32,856 nt of DNA, taken from assembly GCA_022496205.1 (NCBI GenBank), contig WTXD01000135.1:1-32856 (forward strand), in the 5' to 3' direction. This document shows, piece by piece, positions 23,143 to 32,162 of the stretch. Position 1 is the first letter of the stretch; the number at the start of each line of letters is the position of its first letter. Made by a program: the position numbers and the translations under genes. Below the pieces are notes generated by a model, which ran no database searches, was not told the DNA's origin, and saw nothing but the letters and a program-made list of their open reading frames with translations. The DNA comes from Gloeopeniophorella convolvens (Eukaryota > Basidiomycota > Agaricomycetes > Russulales).

Positions 23143-23346
23143 GCCGACGTCAACGCTCAAGACCCTTGGTCCACCACGGCGCTGCACGTGGCGTCGGCAC
23201 ACGGTCGCGTCGAAGTTGTGCGTTTTTTACTGGACCACGGTGCGGACACCCAAGTGCGAAGTCGGTACTACAAGACGGCGCTGCATGCGGCGTCCAAGCG
23301 TGGGAATAGCGAGGTCGTAGGGTTGCTAAGCGACGTGAGCGCCTAG
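23143..23346 (+). pseudogene. Ankyrin repeats beyond the STAND stop codon
   Basis: Directly after the TGA at 23140-23142, the same frame continues for 67 codons to TAG at 23344. It encodes about two further ankyrin repeats (DPWSTTALHVASAHG, FLLDHGADTQVRS, YYKTALHAASKRGN). It has no frameshift and keeps the repeat consensus, so it was recently part of the protein, or still is through readthrough, another allele, or a base error at 23140. Confidence 0.85.
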
Positions 23347-23464
23347 AATGGGTGTGTGTCGACAGTTGTACTTGTTTGGCATGTGCTTATCCGTAATTCG
23401 TGGTATTTTGTATAGTGCAAAGTGCTATGTATGTGGCATCCTGAGAGCGTCGGTTGTGTCTATA

Positions 23465-23680
23465 CAGCTAAAACCGAAACCTTAGGCCCCTGCCGATTGT
23501 CCCCAGATACACGCGAGTCTGACATAACCTGAGCGGAGCAAGAAGTTAAGTCCTTGACGCTGGGGTTATCATTTTGTGTTGGCAGGCGGATGTCTCGGCA
23601 TCAGCAACCGAACACTTAATTGAGACCCCGGCCTGTATTCCCGAGAAGTGGAAAAGGGCCTAAGGTTTCGGTTTTAGCTG
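23465..23680. mobile_element. 216-bp MITE with perfect 25-bp inverted ends and TA target duplication
   Basis: The left end 23465-23489 begins CAGCTAAAACCGAAACCTTA, and its exact reverse complement lies at 23656-23680. Both ends are bordered by TA (23463-23464 and 23681-23682), the target duplication typical of Tc1/mariner-type elements. The 166-base interior has no useful open frame, so the element is non-autonomous and would need a transposase supplied elsewhere. The perfect ends suggest recent movement. Confidence 0.9.
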
Positions 23681-24350
23681 TAACGCTCGATCAATCTCCT
23701 CGCTCCCCGGCCAGATCCGTGTCCCATCCAAGCGTCCACAATTGCGTTTCTGTAAGCGCCTCCAGACACAAGTGATGTGGCTACAGTGTCATTGTATGTG
23801 TCCTTGACTTGTGCATGGGCACGGATACCGGTCGTTCCACGATCTGTAACCAAGTTGATTCGACGCGTTTCATTCCAATGAGGTGCACTTTGTCACATCC
23901 CCCAGCCTTCGCCTAAGTCGTCGTCAAGATCGTTGACGCTAGTTGCTCTGTCCTGCACCGCGACCTCACGTATACTTTTTTAACGGAATAGCTTCAACGT
24001 CTGCGCATTTCGAGTCCTGTGACGGGAATTTCTTGATTGAAGCATAACAAGGCAGATTGCTCCAATTGAGGATGAAGTGCAGAGCGTGATCGGGAAGTGT
24101 CTGCGCGCGGATCCATGGTACGTTTGTGACTTGCTCCTCCTCCTTGACTGCGGTCCCAGGCCTATATTCTGTACGCAAATCACCGGTACCCATCGTGTCC
24201 AGCCACATCCGGCATTTCATTTCAGATGTGGGCGAGGTCGTGGTCGCTACTTTGGAGGTTGTTAAAAGGCGCGCATCGACCCCCAATCGTGCAGCACCAG
24301 ATATTCCCCACCTATTTCCTCCACCAAGCACAAGGCATCCCTTGCGTATC
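23681..24350. other. Intergenic, no gene seen
   Basis: Between the MITE and the orphan gene. The frame of the orphan gene is open upstream to 24126 but has no ATG before 24351, so this is taken as leader. Confidence 0.5.
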
Positions 24351-25175
24351 ATGGGTACCTCGAACTATTCCCGTCCTCCCTTGCGTCTTTCCGATCATGG
24401 CCCTCTGATATATCGGTTCCCCAATTCATGCGAGCGTTCGACATCCGGCTGGCATGACGACGAACCCCTCCCCATTCCCGACCCGAAAATGATTCATCCG
24501 CCCCTCCCGCCTTCGTCTGACTGGACCGACGAACTGCGCGAGGCCTGCGTTGCGTACTCCAGGCTCAATGATTCGGGCATGTCGAAACGCGTCCTTCCCC
24601 CCCACTGGCCGCCGGAGAATGCACCTATCGTTTTGTTCTGGATTCCTCAGGGGGCTGCGGCAAGACGTCAAGCCGATGTACCGACCGGTGGGCGACATGC
24701 CGTCAGCTTGGACAGCGCCGGGAGGGTTGTCCGCCAGCCCTCCTACGTTGCCGAGCTGGAAAAGCAAGTTGGACGGCGCAGTAGGACTTCGCTCTACATC
24801 CTCGCCCAAGTGGAGGCGCACGTCAAACCATGGTCAGCAGGACCTCTAGCGCAAGCCTACTTCAAGGTGTTCGCGGATTACTTCTGGAAACCAGAAGACG
24901 GGCTCCAGCACTGCGAGCGTGGCGGATTTGAAGATGAACGAACAAGACAGGGGTTATGTGTGAGGCACGTTCAACAGTCGCTCAGCGCATACCCGTGGTA
25001 CCAGGGAATGGTAACGGATGCTGAAGCCTGCGTTGTTCTGGAAGCGCTCTTAGAGATCGCGAGGCGAATCAGGACGTATATTGACGAGTTCCTGCAACAG
25101 CCAATTTCGCAGCGCGGCCCAGTGCCTGTTATCATGATCGGGGAGGTGACTCCTCGGCCTGGAATAACCATATAG
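24351..25175 (+). CDS. Hypothetical intronless protein, 274 aa
   Basis: A single open frame runs from the first in-frame ATG at 24351 to TAG at 25173. I do not recognise a family. The N-terminal third is rich in Pro and Ser. The middle has VLFWIPQGAAARRQADVPTG. The C-terminal half is compact and helix-like with many Trp and Tyr (LYILAQVEAHVKPW, YFKVFADYFWKPED, AYPWYQGMVTDAEA, EALLEIARRIRTY). There is no signal peptide or membrane segment. Lack of introns is unusual beside its multi-exon neighbours. Length and amino acid make-up support a real gene. Confidence 0.65.
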   Translation: MGTSNYSRPPLRLSDHGPLIYRFPNSCERSTSGWHDDEPLPIPDPKMIHPPLPPSSDWTDELREACVAYSRLNDSGMSKRVLPPHWPPENAPIVLFWIPQGAAARRQADVPTGGRHAVSLDSAGRVVRQPSYVAELEKQVGRRSRTSLYILAQVEAHVKPWSAGPLAQAYFKVFADYFWKPEDGLQHCERGGFEDERTRQGLCVRHVQQSLSAYPWYQGMVTDAEACVVLEALLEIARRIRTYIDEFLQQPISQRGPVPVIMIGEVTPRPGITI

Positions 25176-25665
25176 AGGATGGGCCAATGGATTCCAATCC
25201 CCACTCGAGATTGTGTTGGATTGAGAATATACCAGGGTCTTCTCGTGATGTAAAGAGGATGCTATCGGTTGAGCAGTCGCTGGCGACGTACTGTATGTAT
25301 GTTCATTTGGTCCAATAGTATGATATACTACTATACGTTCTTTGATTGGTTTATGTTCAATGCGCAACAATGTTTACTCGTCCTTTCACCCATGCAATTC
25401 CTTCATTCCCTTGTCTGCCCGGACGCCCGTTTGCCTTGCGCCAGTCAGCACTGGTCTTCTAATTTAGATAACGTGATGTCTCGGCCAGTGCCGGCCCGTG
25501 CGAGCTTGCGAGGCGCTACGACAAGCGACTGGTTCTCTTCTTGCTTACCACATCTGACGACCCAGCCAGCCCGGCGCAACCGATGATGCCCATCAACTTC
25601 TCTGTTTGCGGGAAGCTATCTTTCGAGCGCGGGATCGCCGTGCAGCTCAGTGTACCGCCCTCTCC
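25176..25665. other. Intergenic, M20 gene leader
   Basis: No gene seen. It separates two plus-strand genes. Confidence 0.5.
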
Positions 25666-28104
25666 ATGGAAGAACCTCGTTCCACCGCCGCAGCTCAAAG
25701 CATCAACCACGGACAGTTTCGTGACAAATCCGAGTACCGTGCAAGCCTGGAAGAGCAATCCGTGCTCACATACCACGAGGCGACGCGTTCCCGCCGTGTG
25801 TCATGGTCGAAGAAAACGTTGCTTTCCCTCTTAGCCACATTCCTCGCGTTTTCCGCGTTCTGGACGAGGCCGGAGGCATTCGCACTCGGGTTACGTGCCC
25901 TTCGCGAGAGGGCAGCTCACCATCAGAAGGATGGGCAAGTGGAACCGTTGACATGTCCACAAGCTCCGATATTCGTCCCCAAGAGGAATGCGATGTTGGT
26001 GGAGCACTACGACGATATTCTTGGGTCCGACGCGTTCCAGCAGTGGGCGTATATCAGTTTGTGAGGTTCAGTTCAGATACCGTGCGCCCCAACTTTGATT
26101 TTTTTTTTTCGCGCCGATTACTGAACTGTATGTATGTATGCGCGTTAGAACGGTCACGTTTGACGACATGGGTCTGCCGGGCGAGGATTCGAGGTGGGAG
26201 ACACGTCGGGAATTACATGAGTACCTCGCGCGTCGTTTTCCTCATGCGTGCGTTGGTTGTCCTTCATATTGGCAAACTTCGGTTGATGTGACTTCGACAG
26301 TCACCGTGTTTTGAAGAAAACCGTGGTCAATCATTTCGGCCTCAGTTTTCACTGGCAGGGTTCAGAAAAAGCCCTCAAGCCTATCCTTTTAACGGGTCAC
26401 CAGGGTACGTGGACGTGGCCTCTTCCCCGAGCTGCGCCTGATGCCTCTTAGACGTCGTTCCCGTGGCTTCAGATACGGAGCACGAATGGACTTACCCACC
26501 TTTCTCTGGCCATGTTGATGGTGTGTACACCGTGGTTCATCTCATCTTAGCCATTACTGACATATGCATGTCGCGTTTCCCCAGGTGACCGCATCTGGGG
26601 GCGCGGCAGCGGGGACGACAAGTCTGGAGTCATTGGAATTCTGTACGCCCGCGTACATTCACGAGCGTTTTGAAGCGTTCTGACATGAGCGCTATCTAGC
26701 ACTGCTATTGAGACGCTCTTGGATGCTGGCCTCCGGCCTTCTAGGACCATCATTCTTGCATTTGGTATGGACGAGGAACGTGGCGGTAAAACTGTAAGCC
26801 CTGCTTTTCGTGTCGACTTCGTTTTGCCAACTCATCTTGGTCTCAAGGGGGGTCCCGCCATGCGCGATTACCTCGTTGGGACCTATGGGAACAACGGGTT
26901 TGCTATGCTTATTGACGAAGGCCGTACGTGAACGGGAGATGCCCTCATTTACTTTAGCACTCACTTTTCCCCAGATGGCCTCGAAGATCGAGATGGTAAG
27001 ATCTTTTCCAAACCCGCAGTCTCCGAGAAGGGCTGGACGAACGTGCAAATCGACGTCACAACTCAGGGTGGCCATCCATCCATACCTCCTCACCACACCG
27101 TGAGTGTTTGTTTGTTTGTCACAATGCAGAGATTAATTGTGGATGCAGAGCATCGGCGTCCTCTCCAGCATCATCCACACTCTCGAGCGTGAACTGCCAG
27201 AAGTAAGGTTGGAGCGGTCGTCTACCGCTTTTACCTCACTTCTATGTAGTGCGGTCCATGACGGCGCATTTCCCTCGCACCTCCGCCCTCTCGTCTCGCG
27301 TGCGAGAAGGCATGACGATGGACTCCGCTCGTTGATAGATGCGCTGTTAGAGCTGGACTCCGGCTATTGGAGCGCCGTCCTCGGGACCACCCAGGCAGTC
27401 GATCTTATCAGTGGCGGGGTGAAGGCGAATTCCCTCCCACGATCCGCATGGGCGGTCGTAGACCACCGCATCGCTGATTGGAGGTAGGCTTCCTGAACTG
27501 TATCTTGCTGGCCCCCGTGTCTGACCCCTGGTATCTTCACGTTCAGCTCCATCCAGGAAGTACAGTCCCGCTACCGCCGCCTGCTTCGCCCCTTGCTAGA
27601 AGCATACAACCTGACGCTTGACGCCTTCGGTGACGGCAACCCTTCGCAAGACTTCAACGTGCGCCTCAGCATCGCTTACGGCAATGTGCTAGAACCGTCG
27701 CCCATCACACCGACAATCGGCCACAAGCCATGGAACCTCCTTTCGGGTGTGATCAAGGATTCGCTCGCGCATACGCAGAAGGAAGTCGTCGTGTTGCCAG
27801 CGTTGGCTCTTGGTCTGTTTCTGTCCTTTGCAAAAATCATATTGGGCTGACGTCGTGCAGGCAATACGGATACGCGCTACTATTGGCCTCTGACGGAGCA
27901 CATTTTCCGCTACAGCCATATCAATGCGACTGGTTTTCAGGGTGGTCACGATGTTAATGAGGGTGAGAACGTCCTTCTCCAGTTCTCCACTTCAAGATAC
28001 TGATCGTTCCACGGGTAGCGATTCGTGGGGAGGCTTTCATCGAAATGATCAGGTTTTACGGGCGTCTGATCCTCGCGGCTGATGAGGGCGATTTGGAAGA
28101 GTAA
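25666..28104 (+). CDS. M20 metallopeptidase, vacuolar carboxypeptidase S-like, 602 aa, 12 exons
   Basis: My exons are 25666-26060, 26149-26247, 26301-26404, 26452-26520, 26585-26642, 26700-26793, 26848-26923, 26975-27099, 27149-27483, 27547-27812, 27861-27962 and 28019-28104. All join in phase (1809 bases). The first ATG in frame is 25666. A cytoplasmic tail precedes one membrane anchor (LLSLLATFLAFSAFW, about residues 69-83), as in yeast Cps1, which is sorted to the vacuole. Metal and catalytic residues are present: H198 and D200 (GHQDVV), D233 or D234 (GRGSGDDKSG), E267-E268 (FGMDEE), D296 (LIDEG) and H570 (GGHDVNE). The dimerisation domain lies between about 320 and 470 (GGHPSIPPHHTSIG, then GTTQAVDLI and GGVKANSLP). 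It should remove C-terminal residues from short peptides. Decayed relatives lie in both duplicated segments. Confidence 0.93.
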
Positions 28105-28534
28105 GACAAGCTGTTCGTGCATCTCTGATTTAGCGCGACGTTGTATAGAGCAGCTTTGCAGCCCAGGCGCTCGCATGCTGTCGCGTGGAAGGCGAAACCC
28201 GCAATCTTACGATGTCTTGTCAATCGTGTCCGCTCCGCATGAGTGTTTTCCACAGAGCCTGCCTTTTTAACGGTTACCTAGCCCAACCTTCAAAGGAACT
28301 ACGTCGAGCGGATACCGACATAATAAGTATTTGACATTCTGAAACGCCGTTGCTTCATTACATTCAACCTTCATGCGTCAAACCCACACCGAATTCATCA
28401 ACACAGAATAGTGTCTTGGTTTTGGTGAGCAACCGATCTTTACCATACTCGACTATGTCCTTGACGTATTGTGACTGTAGGAACTGCGTTCGTTTAGCTG
28501 CCGATTATCAAGCATGGGTAGTACTTACTATGCT
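28105..28534. other. Intergenic between convergent genes
   Basis: Lies between the 3' ends of the M20 gene (plus) and peptide gene A (minus). Plus frames here (such as 28350-28655) overlap peptide gene A on the other strand and look accidental. Confidence 0.5.
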
Positions 28535-28752
28535 TCAGGGAGGACCACCGCCTGCCTCTTGGAGGTTATTGCGCATACTGTACACATGCTGCTCCGGCGA
28601 AGCAGCAGTTGCAGCTACGAAAAGTAAGCAAGCTGCGTGCGAAGGACCTCTGTGAATGGTCAACCTTCAAGTTTCTCCTCCATGCTCAGAGGCGCAGCGG
28701 CGGCGGCGGCGACGACAAATGCGAGAAGAAACAAGGATAAAGAGACACGCAT
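28535..28752 (-). CDS. Small secreted peptide A, 55 aa, two exons
   Basis: Exon 1 is 28752-28665 and exon 2 is 28614-28535, with a 50-base intron (donor GTTGAC after GAAG, acceptor TCGTAG). The protein starts with a clear signal peptide (MRVSLSLFLLAFVVAAAAAA), then a short leader PLSMEEKLE, then a mature part with SPEQHVYSMRNNLQEAGGG. There is no cysteine and no dibasic site. A TATAAAT box lies about 80 bases upstream (near 28830). Its partner at 30275-30489 shares leader, intron position, intron phase and spacing of the mature part, which supports both as real genes even though each is very short. I do not recognise the family. The intron model rests on the likeness between the two. Confidence 0.68.
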
Positions 28753-30274
28753 GGGGAGTTGCTTACTTTGCACGCTCGAGGAGCTGATGGTCCAACGATA
28801 CTGAGCACCGGAGACCAGTGGACATTTATACCTTGCGACTGGACTCATGGCTTTTGCAGGTGCCAGGGATCGCAACTCCGAGTGGCACGTGCCTTGGGGA
28901 CGGAATCCTGCTACGCGGACAATACTCGAGTTAGTCTAATCAGACCAATGTGCTCAGGTATCTCCTCGGTAGTCTCGGGTCACCAATATTCGAACCACGA
29001 GGTAGGACTCGCATCGACCGGTGACTTACACCCCGTTCTCACATGCTTTTACAGTGCTGATGGACGCGCGCTTTCAACATAATTCTCCCCTCCCTGTCCG
29101 CCTCGTCAATAGTCAGGTACATTCTCATCGGCCATTTCGACGACCGCTGGTTCTCGTCTATACAGAACGTCTGTTTTGTGTCCTTGGAGAAGAGGCGGTG
29201 GGAGATATTGGCATCGCCTTAGACCCGCGCAGCGATTCAACTGCGCTGTGAGCGCTGACACGTACACGCTCGTGAAATGCAGTTCAGGCATGTCATCTTC
29301 GATTTCCCGGCGCGTCTGGAATGTGTCGCTGAAGTTGTACTTGAAGGTGATTGCCGTGATCCTTTCGGCGGGGCGTGTGTGGCCGAAAACCGCCTTGCTT
29401 CTTACAGCATCCCTGAGAACCAGTCCGCTGCGTATCGTGCGCGGCTCTTGTGCGCGCAATCAGTGATTGCTTTGGTGAGAAAATATGATGCTTTTTGCGA
29501 GAGCCTCCCTAAACTGCAATTCGTACTGAAATGGCCCTTCCCAGCTCGCACCCTGCCGGCGCCAGATGCACGCTCGTGAATCTCCCGGTAGTGCAAAACT
29601 AACTTGCGTTACTGGGTGTCGCGGGGTATGCGCCAGGGGTTCGAAAGCTCACAACATGCCCACAGTGAACCCAAGAGGCGTACACTTTCTGGTCGTTCCT
29701 AGATTCAGGACTCGCGACATAACCGTACGAGTCGTTCTTCTTTTACGTTGACTATCGAGTATGACCAAACTCTGGGCCAGGCACGCCAATAGCTGTCCGA
29801 TCATGACCTCAATTCGACCCGTGTCTACATCATTTCTTCTCACAAACGGCGCACAGCAGAAGACGGAACTATCACGATGACTGTATTCATCTTGGGTTCG
29901 TGCCCCTGGCGCGCCGTCTTCGAATCAGGGACCGGGACTACTTGTGTGTGCTATCTTTCTCCCCCTCTGCGTGACGCGCCCGGGTGAGGGCAGGGGTTGT
30001 GCCCAAGCGAGTTTGAAAAGTGAACGTGCAGCTTTCAAGGGCATACGAGTCAATTCCGTATCATGCTGGCAATGGGTCCTGATGGCTCCAAATTTGTAGT
30101 GCGTACGACTCTTCATCAACAACTATACGCTCTCACAGCAATTCCGAAAGCGACCCACAACGTGACCCAGAGCCCTCATCGCCCCTAGCATTCATCGTCA
30201 TCAATCGTCTACACCACTCACTTCCGATAGAATAAGGTACAGGCATCATGAAGACCATCTTTGTCGTGTGCTTC
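28753..30274. other. Spacer between the peptide genes; possible coding block about 29090-29579 (+)
   Basis: Two plus-strand stretches read like protein. One, at about 29096-29210, includes YILIGHFDDRWFSSIQNVCF. The other, at 29282-29579, lies behind an acceptor-like ATGCAG and starts FRHVIFDFPARLECVAEVVL; it ends at TGA 29577. They might be exons of one gene of unknown family, but no start or clean intron between them could be fixed. The rest (29600-30274) holds nothing I can name. Confidence 0.35.
28822..28840 (-). promoter_or_regulatory. TATA box of peptide gene A
   Basis: The minus strand reads GGTATAAATGTCC about 80 bases before the ATG at 28752. This is the same spacing as at peptide gene B. 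Confidence 0.6.
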
Positions 30275-30489
30275 TCAATCGTGGTGAACAATATTGTTGT
30301 GAACGATATATATGCCACCATCGGGAGACGAAGCGGCCGCAACTGGACAAGGATAGGGTCAGACAGGGGTGGCGGACATCCATCTAGAAACTGACCTTCA
30401 ATTTTCTCCTCGAAGGAGAGCGGCGAAGCCGTAGACAACATGGCTGTCAAAAACAAGATGGCGGTGGACAGAGCGATACGCATGTTCAT
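30275..30489 (-). CDS. Small secreted peptide B, 53 aa, two exons
   Basis: Exon 1 is 30489-30396 and exon 2 is 30342-30275, with a 53-base intron (donor GTCAGT after GAAG, acceptor GTCCAG). A signal peptide (MRIALSTAILFLTAMLSTAS, from the second Met) is followed by the leader PLSFEEKIE and the mature part AASSPDGGIYIVHNNIVHHD. It aligns with peptide A over the whole length (PLSxEEKxE, AAxxSP, one Tyr, NN). Three His residues near the end could bind metal. An ATG two codons upstream gives 53 residues; the second Met gives 51. A TATAAAG box lies about 65 bases upstream. Confidence 0.7.
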
Positions 30490-30549
30490 TAGTCTGAGGT
30501 GACGATCTGTGCGTTGTGCAAACCCGATGCTGCTCGTACGTTGGGTACA

Positions 30550-30565
30550 GCTGCTCTTTATATCG
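30550..30565 (-). promoter_or_regulatory. TATA box of peptide gene B
   Basis: The minus strand reads CGATATAAAGAGC about 65 bases before the ATG at 30489, a strong TATA form typical of highly or conditionally expressed fungal genes. Confidence 0.6.
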
Positions 30566-31488
30566 GGGGTTTGTACTGACGCCCGTTACCGTTATTGAAG
30601 ATGCTGTATGCAGACTATGCCTTGCCAATGTACAAAACTCCTGTGGCGAGCTAAGTGCCTCAATCTACACAATCAAGACACAACTAGATCTGAGCGCGCA
30701 AGACGTCAGAAAAGTCGGTAGGTTACTAGTTACTCAATGTGTCCTATCACCAGTCACTAATCACTCCCGTGACGGCTTTTCTAAGTGGTACCCATACATC
30801 AAGACCTATCAGTACGGTAATCTCAGCTCTGGCACAGGGATGGGCTCACGATCGCCGGGATCTGGGTGCGTGGTTGACTTTCTTTCGGGGAGTCTGTTCT
30901 CAAGTCTGAGGAAGGTCGAGCGGGGATGATCGACTCCGCCGACAACCCAAACGGGTTGCCAACACATTGCAGTTCGCTTCCCGAGGACTTGACAGGTGTC
31001 ATGAGCACCCCATGGCTGTGAGTGGCAAGCCATCTTTGACTCGAACTCGCCGCACAAACTCAGTTTCGCACTCCTTAGGCCGCGGGGGGCCCGTAGGGAT
31101 GAAGCTGATGCGCGAACTCAGCGCAGCCTAAGTGGTCTCTGCGAGCATCTGTGTTACCTTTGGACAGACACTTCCTAGCTGGTAGGCGATTCTGTGGCCT
31201 GCGACCCCATATCCATGTCTGGCAGGATAACTGATTTTACGAGCCATGTTGACTCGAGGCCATCAACACTCATACCATGGCAGCAGCCGCGTCACAGCTT
31301 TTGGGTAGAAAATGACATACAATATCTGTAGCAAGCAACATGAATGGGAACAGCTTATATCACCCGTGCCAAACGGCCTTCCAGGACAACTAACCGCAGT
31401 TGATCACTTCGTACGAGGTTGGGTTCACCCGAGCCTAGTTGCAAGAGTTAGGATACCGACGAGTCCTACAAAGATGAGCGAATAAGAC
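30566..31488. other. Intergenic, no gene seen
   Basis: Lies between peptide gene B and the UstYa-type gene. A plus-strand frame at 30516-30929 covers the promoter of peptide B and looks accidental. Confidence 0.5.
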
Positions 31489-32162
31489 TTACAATGGCAT
31501 CCCAGCGCGCCTTAGGTACGCTGTCCAGGTGAGCCACTGTTCCATGTTGTCCTCGAAAAACCTCTCGAAGTCCCTACATGTGTGGATCTCTCCGACGCGG
31601 TCAACTTCAAAGTTGCGCTTCGTGAAATCTCCCGGTTCGAGTGTGAGGTCGGGGTGACACAGCGCCTCCTGTCGTAGCACGCCCAGACAATGCAGGTGAT
31701 GGCCGTACGCCGGGTTTCCAGAGCGGTCTGAGATCCATTCGCGAACTCTGCGTAGGCAATGCTCCTGGTGGTCCAGCGATACGACCAAGATGCGGTTGTT
31801 TGGACCCATGCGGTTGACGCCACTTCCAAATCCGGTATCGTACTTCCACTCATCCGCACTGCCAGGTCCACTAGCATGGTAGTGCACGCTTTCCTCGACC
31901 ACCATCTCCACCGTTCTCTTCATGCCTAGGTCAGCAAAAGGTGGGATGTCGTCTCCGGTCATAGCTGTACATTGGATCTGGTCAGTGCCTGTAGTATTAT
32001 TGATGACAGTGCGACGAATAGCTGACTATAGTCTCTTCGGACTCGTGGCGCAACCTTAATCTCTAAATCCTGCACGAATAGGAATAGCGTATAGGAAAAG
32101 AAAATGGAGACTATGCTGAGAACGCAGACGAGCAGAGTGAGGATGCGGGGTTGAGCATGCAT
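31489..32162 (-). CDS. UstYa/DUF3328-family oxidase-like protein, 203 aa, two exons
   Basis: Exon 1 is 32162-32027 and exon 2 is 31964-31489, with a 62-base intron (GTCAGC...GTACAG) and joins in phase. An N-terminal membrane anchor (ILTLLVCVLSIVSIFFSYTL) is followed by the family core. The two HxxHC motifs that define UstYa-type proteins are present as HQEHC and HHLHC, and the C-terminal CRDFERFFEDNMEQW matches the usual CRNF/W pattern. In fungi such proteins carry out oxidative ring closure on peptides (ustiloxin, phomopsin, asperipin) and related oxidations, probably using copper held by the His residues. A GTAAGT right after the last Leu codon could add a short further exon that ends almost at once. 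The nearest upstream neighbours are two secreted peptide genes on the same strand. Confidence 0.85.

Noticed and set aside
27203..27249. Possible intron inside exon 9 of the M20 gene (GTAAGG...GTAG)
   Set aside because: Removing it breaks the frame, while the retained sequence (VRLERSS...) fits the M20 family.
28980..29000. tRNA-like GGTTCGAAT on the minus strand
   Set aside because: The flanking bases do not form a T stem, and no other arms are visible. No tRNA was found in the window.
28535..30489. Secreted peptides as mating pheromone precursors
   Set aside because: Basidiomycete pheromone precursors end in a CaaX prenylation motif and lack a signal peptide. These have a signal peptide and no cysteine.
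28535..30489. Secreted peptides as classical dikaritin precursors
   Set aside because: Those have repeated cores separated by dibasic Kex2 sites, and neither repeats nor dibasic sites are present. Kept only as a different, single-core hypothesis.
30516..30929. 137-codon plus-strand ORF
   Set aside because: It covers the promoter of peptide gene B on the other strand and has no recognisable content.
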